A DNA stretch of 64,000 bases from Bryopsis sp. KO-2023 (Eukaryota > Chlorophyta > Ulvophyceae > Bryopsidales > Bryopsidaceae): contig BSYQ01000013.1 of the NCBI GenBank assembly GCA_030272585.1, forward strand, positions 682,001 to 746,000, in the 5' to 3' direction. The first letter of the stretch is position 1. Each line of letters begins with the position of its first letter. Both the position numbers and the translations under genes were made by a program. Shown piece by piece: positions 39,663 through 52,616 of the stretch. Below the pieces are notes generated by a model. It saw nothing but the letters and a program-made list of their open reading frames with translations. It did not search any database and was not told where the DNA came from.

Positions 39663-40069
39663 GAAATTCGCGAAAAACCGCTCCCCGATAAAACAACACC
39701 ACAGGTGCTTTCAAAAGAACAACGAAGGAAAAAGAATGGAGCGAACTGACTGATCTCCTCCCGTCAGTTCGTTTTCTGGAGTCGGGCGTTTCTTGCTTTT
39801 TTGCGCTCGGCTGGAAATAACCAAAGCACAGAGATTCCGTGACGGAACAGAAAAACAGGCCAACAACAGCTTCGTCTAGAAAAAGGTGCTGCAGATGCCG
39901 ATGGAAGAGCTCAAAAAACGAATCGAATTATGTGCTGGATTTCAAGAACGCCAGACGTGGAGCGTAACGCTCGATGACTTCATACAGCAGTCAGACCCCG
40001 CCGACCGAGCGTCCGACCCATCAACCCAGCCAAAGTTAAATCACAGACACGAGCCAATTTGTATGCGAC
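39663..40069. promoter_or_regulatory. shared 5' region between the SMYD gene and PUS7
   Basis: The start codons are 407 bases apart on opposite strands. An open + frame at 39886-40164 crosses it, but it lacks family similarity and overlaps PUS7 exon 1 in another frame. No clear core-promoter motif was seen. Confidence 0.45.
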
Positions 40070-43000
40070 ATGGCTTTGAGGCTTCGTCCTGCCTCGATCG
40101 GATTTCGCCACCAGTTCGTCGTTCGGAACAGATTCACAGCCGCCATCGCCCAGCTTGGACGTAGAGTTCATACAGCGACTCTTTTTTCCATGGCGGCGGC
40201 GGAGGAGGAAGTTGGGATTCTGTGTTATGTGAATCAGGAGCCCGGCTTCGATGCGATTCTCAAACACAGGTGCAAATGAATCAGAATGTGTGATTTCTTT
40301 CGAACATATTATTTCCCAGTTTCTTTCTTTTCCCCCCTTTTTTTGGGGGGGAGGGGCGGGATGGTGATTCGTTGCTGGTGGTGCCGGGGCCTGGGAAAAA
40401 ATAAATATTGTGGAAGAATTTCAATCAGGAGTTGTTCCGATGGCCTTGTGCAAACCAATCATGTATGAATTAAACAAAATATTATTGAAGCATTAATATT
40501 TTTTTTGCCAAATATTTTTCAGGCCAGATGATTTTTTGGTAAATGAGGTGGACACATCCAATACGGTTATTCACCTAAGAAACTTGACCGCACCCAGCGA
40601 GGTACGGCTGTATTGTTGTTGTTTTTCATTTTTTTTAAATTTTCTCAGTAAAATTTCAACTACAAAAAATATCTCAGGAAAATATGCCTACAATTGATTC
40701 TTTTCTGCGTTGTTCCAGATCAATAAAATAATTTTATGTTCGCAGTGTGGAATGTTTGAATAAAATTTCTCTCTTTGAAATAATATTTATTTATTTTATT
40801 TTATTTTATTTTTTTTAGATTAAGATCTTGTTTTATTTTCATCAGTTATCGTTTAATTCATTTATTTTGGTTTTGAAAGACGAAAACAGAAAAATAAAAT
40901 TTGATACTCAATATAAACGATGCGGTCAGTTCTTTTGAAACAGAATGACTTGAAGAAACAGATCATATTCATCCAAGGGCCAGAAAATAATTAATAAAAA
41001 TTAGTAAATGCTGCTTGAGAAATTCATATCGTTGCTGTAGGGAGAGGCGACCACCACAGGCGGAAGTGTCGAAGATGTTTTTTCTCGATTTCAAGAAATC
41101 GCTGGCGAAAAAAACTGTGAAAAATTGAAAGAAATGGCTGAAAGCAACGCTTCGATGGAGGAGGGTGCACAAAGAATCACTCATATCCTTTTGGATGGAA
41201 TAGAAACTAAATCGGAAAGGACGGTGAGTGATGTGTCATGTCAAGAACAGGGGAATCTTGCTGGGGGGGGGGGGGGGGGGTTCCTTCTTCTTCTTCTTTA
41301 TTCAGTCGAGAAAATTGTGGAAACATTCTGTACAATTAACCTTATTTCTTTCTTACCGAGGTCAATGTTGCACCGAAGATTTCGCTGTTTTGGGGGGTTA
41401 ATAAGCAGCCAGTTTTCTTATTTATCGAAAGGACAATATGAGATTATGTTTCGCCTTCCTACCATTTTTGTCAAAAAACTTTTTTTCTGATAGCAAGTTT
41501 TGTGTTGGTTCGACCTCCTTTTTTTTCCCCCAAAAAAAGGCAGTGCATTTATTTTTCAAAGAGAAACACAATGGGCTTCCTTTCTTGACGACCGACACGA
41601 TAAAAGAAAAAACGACAGGTCCTGATGGAAAGCAGATCGAAACGACGAAATTGAGAATCATGCTGAGAAATCATGCAAAAAAAATGGTCAGTGAGTAATC
41701 CTCCCCTGCATTGGGTTTTTTTTCACCCTTGTTTTCCTCTTCAATTCGACCAGTTTATGTATTGTGAATTTATTTCGTCTTGCCTGTGGTGTGGGGTGAA
41801 GAAAACAAAATGAAATGAAAAATATAATGATGATGGTCTCTTTGTGGTTTTTACAAGAAAAATCATTTGAGTTTTCTTCTTTCTGTTTTTTTGTTGCCAT
41901 GGTGACAATGACAGAAAAAAAAAGCACCCCATGATTGCAAGAAAGCATTCTTTTTGCAGTTCTTTTCCTTTGCTTTTTTTTGTTTTTGTGTTACTTTTGT
42001 CTTGCACCATGTATTTGAGATTTTTTTTCCAAAATTTTCATCATCGCAGCCTATCCAGATAACACTAAATATGATTTCTCTGATTTATTTTTTTTTCGTT
42101 TGTTTTTTTTGCAGTCGACCTGGGAAAAGAACAAAGGTGGAAGTTCTGGTAATAATTTATTTATTTATATTTATTTATTTTCCACTTATTGTTGTTAGGA
42201 TTCCTAAAACACAGCCTGTTTTCAACTTGTTTTTCTTTTCCATAAGCAGATTGTGCATGCTTTCAGAAACTTGGTCGATCACACTTTTTCTCAGTTGCAA
42301 GCAATTTTTTTCTTCTTTTTTAATTTTTTCCTTTTTCTCCCTACGCTTGCATGGATTCTCTTCTTTTCCCACTTTGATGCAAATTGTGTTTGCTTCTTTT
42401 TTTTTTCTCTAACTTCTTGCGAGTGCCTGTTTTTTTTGTTGTTGTTTTTTTCTCCTGCTGGTATAATCGTGTGTGCTGTGTTATTTCCTTGCTCAGAGTG
42501 TCTCTTTCAGCATCTGTTTTGTTTTTTTTTTCCCACACTTTTGCTTGATGATCATGTTCTGAGTCGATTTTTTTTGGAAAATCAAAATTCAGGGACATGG
42601 GTTGGGGGTAAAAAGAAATTCGTCCATTTTACTCTCTACAAAGAAAATGTCGACAATCAAGCCGCAGTGGACAAAATGGCGAGATTTCTTAGCAGACCCC
42701 CAAATTCGTTCAGAATTGCTGGTACGTGTGGGTTTTTGTGCGGGATTTGTCTATTTTCTCACTCTTTTTCTTTTTTGGCCACCATTTCAATTCGGAAGTA
42801 AATGCAGAACTAGTTTACGTAAATATTTTCGTATTGATTCGTTATGTTGCGAGCAGGATATAAAATGAAATTATATTTGAAAATTTTTCATTTGTTTAAT
42901 TTTTCAACTTGTTTCATGAATATTATGTTTGATGAGTTACCTGGTGATTGATGGGGGATTGCCCTTTATGTGCATTTTCTGCTTGCTTTTTTTCTCCCAA

Positions 43001-45761
43001 ACTCAAATTCTGCGTTTTCTTGTTTCTTTTCAGCCCAATATTCATGAGGATATATATTCTACCGAAACTTTCTCTTTGCTTCGTTTTTTTTTTTTTTCTT
43101 TTGCTGTTCTCACGAAAGAAATGGAAAAAAATTCGCACAAACCCTGGACGAGTTTTATCAAGTTTTGTTGTTAAAAGAAATATTTCTTATTTTTTGTTGA
43201 TTTCCAGGAACTAAAGATAAGAGGGGTGTCACCGTCCAACGAGTTTCGGCATTTAAAATTTCTCCAAAAGATCTCGCCGGACTCAATTCTATGTATGTTT
43301 CACAACTTTCTTTTCTTTTCTTTTCCTTTCTTTAAAAAAAAAAAAAAGTGCCTTCAATATGTATGTTTTTTGATGTTTTTTTTTGGTAGTTTTCAATGTA
43401 GTTTCCTCCACTCAACCAAAACGAGAACTCAAACGAAATTTTCTTTTCCTAAAAATGTACAAAGCACGTCAAGCAATCCGTGAAAAGATTTACATATTTT
43501 TTTTAGGTGTTTTTTTTTCTCTCTTTCAGATTTTGTGCATGCCCTTGTCAGGTTTCGCAATTAAACTTGTTTCTTTCTTTTTTTGCTGCTAAACACAGGT
43601 TATTCAATATGAAGGTTGGAGATTTTCGATATGCGAGCGAAAACTTATTTTTAGGGCAATTGAGTGGAAATCAATTTACGGTGGTACTCAGAGATATAAA
43701 AGGATCGACAAAAGAAGCAGTGAGTGCATAATTTTACACAAAAATATCTTTAAAAAAAAAGCATCTCTTCATTTGGGCGTCCCTCGAACGCTCCCCTGTC
43801 AATCAATGGGTTTTTTTTCAGTTTGCTCAAAGTCAAAGTCGAAGTTTTTTTTTTTTCTGACAAAGTTTGGGTAAAAAAGGCCAACAGAAGCAAACCTCAC
43901 TCACAAATCCCTGCGATTTTTGTCTTTTTCGCGATCTATGCAATACAGCTTGGAACATTTTTCTTTTCTTGGCCATTTTTTTTGGGGGGGGGGAAAGAGG
44001 TATCGTCATTATTTTCCAAAAGCTAGAAATTTCTCGAAGCCTGTTTTTCTAATCACTTGCCATTATTGTTTCTTCTTCTTTTAATTTGAACAAACGACTG
44101 AATTGGCCCCGAAACCTGTTTCAAATTCAACAACGATTCTATGGTGCAGATAAATAAGTATGAGTATGGGGATTGGTGGTGGAAATGGAATAAACTGGTG
44201 GGGGTTTTGTTCCAGGTCGAAAAAGCATGCAAAGCATTAAAGGAAACAGGCTTTATCAACTATTTCGGCCTGCAAAGATTCGGAGCTGGGTCACCCACTC
44301 ACAAGGTAATTTCCCTTCTTTTTTCCTTCTCTTTTTTGCCTTTGTTGTTCACATTTTATTAATTTTTATGGGGACGGAGGGGGGGGGGTCTTAGAAAAAG
44401 TGATTTTCTTTCCTAGAGGGACATAATCTTTCAAACTGAAAAAAACAGTTGTTCGTTGCAGCTCCACGATCCTGTGCATGGTCCGATTCCACACCACCAT
44501 GTTTTGTTTTCCTCTTTCTGATTTATTCATCCATAATGTACAGGTCGGTGCAATGCTTTTGCAAGGGAGATGGTCAGAAGCTATTAAGCTGATCTTGACA
44601 AGTAGACTAAACGACGATTCGAAAGATCTAGAGGCCAGAAAAGAATTTCTGGAAAAATGGGACAAAGAGGTATGACAAATGGCAATTTGCAAGAGCAATC
44701 CACCTCTCCACCCCACAGAAATGCACCACCTATTTTTAGCATTGATGTGCATTTCTGAGTGCAAGGCAGGTATCGAATTGCAACAGATCTATCTGATCGA
44801 GGGGGTTTCTTGCACGTGTCGTTTTGCCATTTTGCGTTTTGCCATTTTGCTTTTCCGAGCAACGGGCTTGTTTCTTTCTTGACTCTGGCCTCATGTATTT
44901 CTCTGGTGATGGGTGTAAATAACTGTTTTTTGCTGATATGATGGAACTTGGATGGTCGTTCAGAGTCTGGACAAATGCCTAGCCAACCTTTCGCGGGGCT
45001 GCATCAGCGAGTCCAAAATACTGAAGGCGTACGAGGAGCGGGGCCTGTCCGATCACGTGGGTGCTTTGATGTCCATTCCTCGCAACATGCGAACGATGTA
45101 CGTGCATGCGTACCAGAGCTACCTGTGGAATCACGCCGCCTCGAGACGATTTCAAGAATATGGCGCGAAAGACGTCGTGGTGGGCGATCTGGTGCTCGAC
45201 CCGAATCTGACTGTGGCGAACACGGAGCCGGAGGGAGGGAAGAAGGACAGGAAAAAAAGCGACAAGGCCATCACGTGGGAGACATCCGCGACTCGAATCA
45301 GCAAGGTCCGTGTCGTTTCGCAGGAGGATGTTGCGAACGGGGTGTACAGTGTGGAGGACGTGGTGTTGCCGATCGTGGGTTCGGGGACGGTATACCCTGA
45401 GCACAAAGTAGGGAAAAAGATGTTCACGGAGCTGGCGGCTGGAGATATGGTTTCTTTGGCGGACTCTAGCCACAACGTGCAAGACTTCAGTATCAAGACG
45501 ATTCGGGGCGATTACCGTCGTGTGGTTCAGCGGGTGCCGGATATGGAGTACGAGATCGTGTGCACGGAAAACAGGAACGATAAGATCACGGAGACGGACT
45601 TGGATAAGTTGAGAGCGGCGGGGGCGCCTGGCACAGATTGGCCCGAGAGGCCAAAACGCAAGGCGGAGGATGAGGCAGAGGGTGGGGAGCAGGCAAAACG
45701 GCAGAAAACCGGGGTCGAAGGGAATGGAGGCGATACTGTAATGGAGGAAGGAGGAGGCGGA

Positions 45762-45794
<33 letters not shown>

Positions 45795-45965
45795 AGCGGC
45801 AGGGAGGATGAGGGACAAGCTCGTGAAGAGGGTGGGGAGAAGTGTCTGAATCTTGTGTTGAAATTCAAGGTGGGGTGTTCCGTTTACGCCACCATGTTGA
45901 TACGAGAGCTGATGAAGATATCCACAGCGAAGTCGGACCACAAAGATAGAAGCCTGAAGGAGTGA
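40070..45965 (+). CDS. PUS7: tRNA/mRNA pseudouridine synthase, TruD/PUS7 family
   Basis: Eleven exons: 40070-40269, 40523-40601, 41041-41223, 41540-41686, 42115-42148, 42593-42721, 43208-43292, 43599-43719, 44216-44305, 44544-44669, 44964-45965 (TGA); 732 codons, all phases agree. Motifs: RPDDFLVNEVD, FTLYKENVD, the catalytic block GTKDKRGVTVQ (the Asp is the catalytic residue of TruD enzymes), NQFTVVLRDI, GFINYFGLQRFG, NMRTMYVHAYQSYLWN, GDLVL, VLPIVGSGTVYP, and a C-terminal YATMLIRELMK. It converts uridine to pseudouridine in tRNA and other RNAs. Two starts are possible: 40070 adds an Arg-rich, acid-free leader (MALRLRPASIGFRHQFVVRN) ending before a second ATG at 40190, which fits the usual nuclear form. 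The C-terminal third carries a nuclear-signal-like RPKRKAEDE, KRQK and about 16 glycines from GGC repeats (about 45755-45795). Confidence 0.95.
45750..45800 (+). repeat. GGC/GGA trinucleotide tract encoding polyglycine
   Basis: A run of GGAGGCGGAGGC then repeated GGC, inside the last exon of PUS7, gives about 16 glycines between two acidic, lysine-rich segments just before the final conserved KFKVGCSVYATM block. The opposite strand reads polyalanine or polyproline, which explains a long antisense frame. Confidence 0.95.
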
Positions 45966-47355
45966 AATTTTGGGACTTGGTGATATATGGTTGGGGTTTT
46001 GTGGCAGCTGATATAATCAATAGGGGTCTGCGTATGGTGTTGAAAAATGATTTTGGAGGGTGTTTGTCTGACTGTGTCCTGCACCAGATGTCTTTTCACA
46101 GAAACAGATCCAGGAGTCTCACTCAATTTGATGGGTCGATTGAGAGGTTCCATGCTTCAGTTGAATTCCAGAATATGGATATTTTGCCCTGGATATTCAC
46201 ATGGAATGATTCAGTGGACCCGAGGGTCCCTTTCGTTAAATTCCAATCATCCGTAGAAGGTCCCCATACTAAATCCCAACGCGAACAAGAAAGGCTTGAT
46301 ACATACTTTTCAAAAACCCCAAAATACCATAAACCTGATAGATATCCTCGGCCGTGGAGACCAATCCAATCAATTAAACTAGTTCATTCATTCTTCCTTT
46401 TTTTGCTCTATCTTTCCTCGTGGACTCCCCATCCATTTCTTTGCACCCCCTTTTTTTTTTCTCTCTCTCTTACCCCTTTTTCTTTTTTCCTTTTTTTTCG
46501 GTTATCGGATTTTTTCCCATATAGGATCCATACCGATATGTATACATACATGTTGGGCATCATTAAAATTTCATATAAAAATGAAAATGTGGACATCAGA
46601 CCTGCCTTTTCTTTTTCTCCAAACCTCCCTCCCAAAAAAAAATAATAGATTCAAATAGATTGTATTTTTTTTTCCCTTTTGTTAGCAGCTTCCCCTCCCA
46701 TCAAAATGAATCAAGGATTATTTTTTTTTTTTAAATGCCCAAATCATACATACAAAAAGGGTACAAGGTTATGGTACAAAAGTGTGGCCACGAGCCCCCC
46801 ATCTTTTTTTTTCTGTTCCTCTCTCTCTTTATATACCTCTCTCTCACTCTTTTTTTCTTTTTTTCTTTTTTTTTTCCCTTTGGTTTCTTTTTTTTTTGAA
46901 GCCTCAAATATTTTTATATATTTCGTACACAACACTTCCGTTCATATAGTTAAAATAAAATAACTATCCATCCAAGGAAAGAATCCAAAAAAAAGAAAGA
47001 AAAAAATGCAAAGAAAATCACCCATCGACGGTGTCGAATCTTATTTTCCCATAGCTATTCCGTTCCGGAATAAGGAGAGAATATGAAGAAAACAACTCAA
47101 AAACACGTAACTTTTTCGACCAGCTTCGTCCAGCCAAAAATTGTTACGTTCCTTTTTTCTTTCTCTTTTTACTTTTTCTTTTCCTCATCAACCATTCAAC
47201 ATAAAATGATATAACGATTCCCCTTCCTTTTGCTCACCTTTTTTTTTTCCCTTTGCTTTGTTTTCACCCACCCACCCACCCCCCTCTTCAAACACAAATA
47301 CATACAAAACCCTTTCAATTTCCCCTCTTTTTTTTTTTCCCCCTTACGGGACTGA
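45966..47355. other. spacer downstream of PUS7
   Basis: T-rich from 46380 onward with CT-rich tracts (46450-46490, 46805-46890). A + frame at 45962-46645 continues from the PUS7 end but has no recognisable features. This is likely the 3' UTRs of the two convergent genes. Confidence 0.4.
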
Positions 47356-47365
47356 CTAATTACCT

Positions 47366-49260
47366 AACCCATCTTCGATTTCCTTGCACTTCCTCCGGCT
47401 TGACGTTGCAGTTTTCTGTTCAATCGGCAAATTCTCCAAAATCCCAAGTCTCCAGGCTTGGGCAAAAATTCGACCGGGAAGCCATTTCCAACAAAATCGA
47501 TGGTGGCATTGGCAGCAAGCTGGGGGAAGGGGACCTGTCAAAACAAGCTCCCGCCCATCCCGATTGACCCTTTCGGATCAGGTCCGATTTTTTCATGAGT
47601 CTCAGTTTCCTCTTCTCAGTCTGCTTCACCTCCAAAGCGATTTGTTCTATCTTGACGATCGCGTCGTTGATGGATGCAGCCTTCGGCTTCCTGTTCGATC
47701 GCTCGACATTTCGACGCTCTCTTTTCTTTGGGATGTTTTCTTTCCCTTTGGTCGTGGCGCAGGGGGAGGACCTGAAACCAAGTGAAAAGCATGCACATCC
47801 ATGACCATCCACAACCTACGCAAGTATGTTTTTACAAGTATATTTGAGTGGAGTTATCTGCTGACGTGGTCTCTCTCGACCAAAAAGTATCGAGCTGTGA
47901 TTCTCGCAGTTTTGATATTTTTCTTTTCGATTAGCGGTTTGTGGGCAGACCCTTCCATGGATGTGGATATTCCCCTCTCCTTTCAAATCACATATCGTTA
48001 AAAGTCGCCAGGGACTGTGCTTCCATGTGTGGCGAACGTATCCTATGCCGGTCGCTTGCGCAACACTAAGCCCTAAACCACACTCCGCATGTCGTACATA
48101 GGAACCGTCCCTGGCGACTGTCAACGACATTCTTTTCGACCTCCATCATTATGAATGAAATCTTCTTTATTGAAAATGGATATTCCAGACCAAACTGGAC
48201 AAACACATCTAACAAACGATTTTTTTGGGTACCAGCCTATCATCTCAAAAGGGATTCCTCTGGGGCTTTTTCTATTCACAATTATTATTTTTTTCCTGAT
48301 GGTGGTGCTACATGAAAAATTGAAAAATCATGAAAAAAAAATCCTCATCCCCCCCATATCCCCAGCATTTTTCAATTCTTCGAATCCAACCCAGTTTTTT
48401 TTTTCAATTATTTCTGTGGTGGGGTTGAAATACAAGCATGAAAAACATAGACTCCAAAAATAAAGTAAAATATAATATTCTGCTGGATCGGGATCTCACA
48501 CCCACCCTGGCTTTGTCATCATTTCCTTGCAGTTCTCGAAACGAAAGCTTATCACACCACACGGAATCCGCTCCGTCGCGGCCTGGTCGCTCTCATCTTT
48601 GTCCTCCTTGCAACCCGACTTGCCCTCCCTTTTCTTACGTCTTCGATTCCTCCCTCGTTTCGCACCGCTGCGTTTGCTTGTCGCTCGACCTGGCGCAGGA
48701 TGCATAATAATCCCACCTTCAATTTCGCAAAAAACAACCAACGACAAGAGTGGGCAACAGATGCCGCCGATCCAAGCCTTGTTGCTTGAATTCTCTTCCA
48801 AGACGGGTTCCCCGAAAGACCTCCTCGACAAAAACAACACACACACTCCCCATCCCGCTCGACGTCTTTCAATGCTTTCGAAAGAAGAGCCGTCCAGGCT
48901 CTACTCAAACGCGCACAGATCCTTCCAACCCCCTCCACCCTTTTCACAACGCCTCGGATCCGCTGGCTCACCGTCGACTTCGTTTTCCCCTCGTCCGTCG
49001 ATCCCTGACTCCTTGTCGAACGACTTTCCATCTTTGGACGTCAGCGCGAACTCCGCCGCGGCCGAACTGTTCTGGACAAACGCTTCCTTCAGCATTTTCC
49101 CCATCCAATCAGCATAGCTTCCAACAAATCTCTCGTCTGAACCCAATCCGAATTTCTTGGCTGGCTTTTGAAACGCGACTCCGTACGGATCAGTCCCATC
49201 GCCACCAACCTGGCAGCGGCGGAGGCATTGCTGTGCGAAGACACTAAAATTAGACTGATC
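47366..49260 (-). CDS. putative basic, coiled-coil protein, unrecognised (tentative model)
   Basis: Minus-strand exons suggested by splice signals: an upstream exon around 49250-48890 (VGGDGTDPYGVAFQKP, DERFVGSYADWMGKMLKEAF), a basic exon around 48790-48500 (KRSGAKRGRNRRRKKREGK ... IPCGVISFRFENCKEM) ending CCAGG/gtgggt, then an exon from 47772 (TTTCAG/GTCCTCC; phase matches) with a helix INDAIVKIEQIALEVKQTEK. A last exon (47535-47366) reads VPFPQLAANATIDFVGNGF and ends RKSKMG, reachable in phase from a GAG/gtgaag donor. The link between the first two segments is not resolved and both strands are open here. No family is recognised. Lysine/arginine content suggests a nuclear or RNA-binding protein (inference only). 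Confidence 0.35.
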
Positions 49261-49936
49261 CAGCCAGCGATCAGACGATCAATGTGCATCCGTGCGGGTC
49301 CTGTGGTGACGCATCTAATGATGGTCAACCTTAACTGATTGAATGGGTTAGGTGCCAGATTCGGACTGAGTTGAAATAGCCCATCCATTCACTGTAAACT
49401 ATCTTCTGTCTGGAAACATTCCGATCGATCCTCGTTGCTCACTCCCCACAGTCCCTAGTTATCTGTTAGTTTGAAGAGAATTTGGAATCTGGAATCTTTC
49501 CACACTAGAGTAAGTTGCTGTGGCAAGTTCATGTGCATCATCATCCTACCACACCACCCATTGCTCTCCAAAGAAGCATGTTCCACAAGCAGTGTCCCTC
49601 CCACCCCAAAATTAGCATTCAAACATTGAACAGAAATAAAGACGAGGAAAGGCTGATCTATCCTATGGTTGTGGTGAGGTCGCAATCCCGCCACCAAACT
49701 CCGCGTGATTGAGAAATAGGCATGCACCAAATTCATGGATTCTTTTGTTGATATGGAAAAGTTCGACTGTTTGCCTCAGTATTTGGTGGAGTCTCATGTT
49801 TCCGCTCTCAAAAATGAAAAGCCCACCCGATGGGCATTTATTGGACTCCAGTGAATTGCACTTTTTTTAAAGTTCAGTAACGTTGTTGAGGCAGCTTCCA
49901 TTTTTAACCACCCAGCTCCTAAATTAGGAGCTGTTG
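49261..49936. other. spacer, nothing recognised
   Basis: Short frames on both strands without motifs or matched splice phases. Confidence 0.4.
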
Positions 49937-50066
49937 AAGGGCTAATCCAGTTGGATAGTTGCTGTGCAGTTTGTCCAGTTAAGACTTTTGGTTGTGGTAT
50001 TTGAAGGGGGTTTGGTTGGAACAGGGGTCGTACTTTTTACAGTGTCAGAATGTCAATTCAACAGAG
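49937..50066 (+). repeat. dispersed 130-bp repeat, copy 1
   Basis: Aligns without gaps to 63797-63926 (offset 13860). The most conserved part is TTTGGTTGGAACAGGGGTCG followed by (T/C)ACTTTTTACAGTGT. By eye about four of five bases match. No open frame is shared. Confidence 0.9.
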
Positions 50067-52616
50067 CACTATGTTTTTCCATACCCAGTGTGCAGGGCTG
50101 GGTGAAATAGTGAAGGTGGTGTGCGAGCTCTCTCACAAAAGAACTCTTTCTCGAGAAAAAAATACAAAACACTGCATTTTGACAAACTTCCCCCGGCCCC
50201 CTACTTTCATAACCCCCAAATTAATTTCTTAGAACATTGTATGAATGATCATATTTATCTTTATGAAAACCACCCAATCTTTAAGCACCATACCCCGATC
50301 GCTTGATCAACCCTCCGATTCGGCGGTGAAAAGTGTTGGTGCTACTCTCCTAAGTTTTCTTTTTCCTTTGTGTTGGTGTTGTGCTTCTAAGTTTTCTTTT
50401 TCCTCTGAACCCCCCCTTGTCTTTTCTTTTTTGGAGAGAAAGTTTCTTTTCCATCTGATGAAGAGGGGAAAACACGTTTTTCTTTTTTCTTGTTTAAAGT
50501 TTTTTAACTGTTTTTTTTCATCTCCTTTTTACCCACCACAACAGTTGCGTGATCGGAGCAAAACGAAAAAGAAAAAGATAAAAAATTTTGCCTTCATGAT
50601 ATTCCACCACATCTTGTTTCAAGATGGTAGGTAATATTTATAAAAAAAAATCAAAAAAAAAAAATCTCAATGCGATATTTATAATTTTTTTTTCACGCCC
50701 GATGAGAAACCAAACAACACACACACACTTTGGAAGAAACAACCAAAAAAAAGGAATCTTCCAAAACAAAAGACATATTTTCCACATCGTTTTGTCCCCT
50801 CGAATTTTTTCCCCTCTCATTGTTGTGGAAAATTTCCCCTTTCCCCCTTCCCAACCCTATGTTGATGGCGACCCGACTGACATATGTACCTTACGCATAA
50901 TCTAAACCTTAGCCCCCCCCCCCTCTTTTTTTCCCTCTTTTTTTTTCCCCTATGGTGCTCAGACTTCCCCAAAGTCTCCCCAAATATCAAAAAAGACTTC
51001 CTTGTATAGCTTCCTTGGATATTTTTTGTTCTTTGTTGTTGTTTTTTTTTTTTTTTTGTAATGGGGGGGATTCCACCCTTGAATGAAATTGAACACATAA
51101 TCCCTCCACTCTCCTACATATACTTACCACCAAAAATTATTCACAGTTTTCAAAAACTCACCACCACCAGTTCCCTCTTCTTTTTTTTTTCTTTTTTTTA
51201 ATTCTGATTTCATTAGAACCCAACCCTTTCTTGATCATGAAAACAGGCACCATTGAATTTCTTTTAAAGGAAAAAAAACAAAAAAACATTAAATGAAATA
51301 GCATATGATTTCAACAGTTCCCAACTTTTTCCTTAAAAAAAAAAAATAAGGATAAGTGGACATCACTGAAATTCAAATGGAAAAAAAAAAGCAAAAAAAA
51401 AAAAACAAGTATAAATCCCACAAGGAGGAAAAATTGAAATAAAAGCAAAATGAAAAAAAGAAATCACATCGTTTTTTTTTCCACAAAAGAAACTTTGTCC
51501 ACAGATGTTTCATCGTTTTCCTTTTTTGTTTCTTTCTTTTTTTCCTTTCCCCTCAAAAAATTATACTCAGATTTCCCCCACTCCAAACCAATCACCCCCA
51601 CACTTTCTATTTTTATCCCCTCATTTTCCCCATATCCTCCCCCCCCCCCAAAAAAAAAAAACTTTTCCAAATATTTTTACTGTTTAAATTCGATCCCCAC
51701 ACGAAAGCTCAATCATAAACAAAAAAACCTTCAAGGTTCGTTTGAAAACAGGAAAAAAAAAGGTCCAAAACCCCCCAAAGAAAAAATCCAGCAATACGCT
51801 CCACAATCAATCAATCCCACAAACACGAAACTTTCCAATTTTTTTTGCCCTCTGAAAAAAAAAATTTTTTCACCAAAATTCAAACCCCTCTCTCTTTTTT
51901 TTTTTCTTTTCTTTCTGGCTTTCTTTTTTTTGTGACGAAAATTGTTTACAACTCTTTTTTTTTTCCGCATCAATATCAAATACAAGAGTCACCCATTCTT
52001 TTATGCTTTTTTTTTTTTTTTGCCCTCTGATATTTTCAGGATTAAATTCCCCAAATCTTTTGTTAATCTAATCCTCTCTCTCTACCTTTTCTTTTTCCCT
52101 TTTTTTTCTGCCATACTTTTTCCTCCCTCCTTTATCAATTTAAACAAAAAAAAAGCTCTGTCTTTTCCCTTCTCCTTTCCTTTTTTTTCAACAAAATGAT
52201 ATCGTTTTTTTTCTTATGTATTTGCAAGCAATACTTGACTTGTTCTATTTTACACATAACCTCTTATCTATGTGTCTTGTTCCTTTTTTTTCTTTTCCTT
52301 TCTTTCATTCTCACTCAAACTTCCCCCCTTCCAAATTAAAAAAAAAAAAAAAAGCAAAAGAAAGAAAAAAAAAAGAAGAATATCTCTGTTAATATCACTG
52401 TGTATATTCATATCTATATATACTCCTCCTAAAAAATATTTTCCTTTATGTCCTTTATGTTCCCTCTTTTTTTTTTTTTTTTCAATGTTAGTATACCGTT
52501 TCTCGATTTCCCAATGCTTCAATTGAACTCCCTCTTTCTTTTTTCAACACCTCCTCCCTTCAATTTTTTTCAAAAAAAAAAAAGATGGAAAACTTTTTTT
52601 TCTTTTCCTTCTCTTG
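50067..52616. other. long AT-rich non-coding stretch
   Basis: About 2.5 kb dominated by T and A homopolymers and CT-rich tracts, including C11-A11 at 51639-51660. No exon was found. Part of it may be the 3' UTR of GSK3, which ends at 52617 on the minus strand. Confidence 0.45.

Noticed and set aside
39886..40164. + frame of 92 codons in the SMYD/PUS7 spacer
   Set aside because: It overlaps the PUS7 leader in another frame and shows no domain; it may be part of the PUS7 5' UTR.
44979..45941. 320-codon antisense frame opposite the last PUS7 exon
   Set aside because: It is the mirror of a strongly conserved PUS7 exon; its polyalanine comes from the GGC tract and it has no family motif.
48527..49117. 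196-codon + frame over the tentative 47-49 kb gene
   Set aside because: Low-complexity Ser/Pro/Leu composition and no matching splice partners; the minus strand has better splice-phase support, though weakly.
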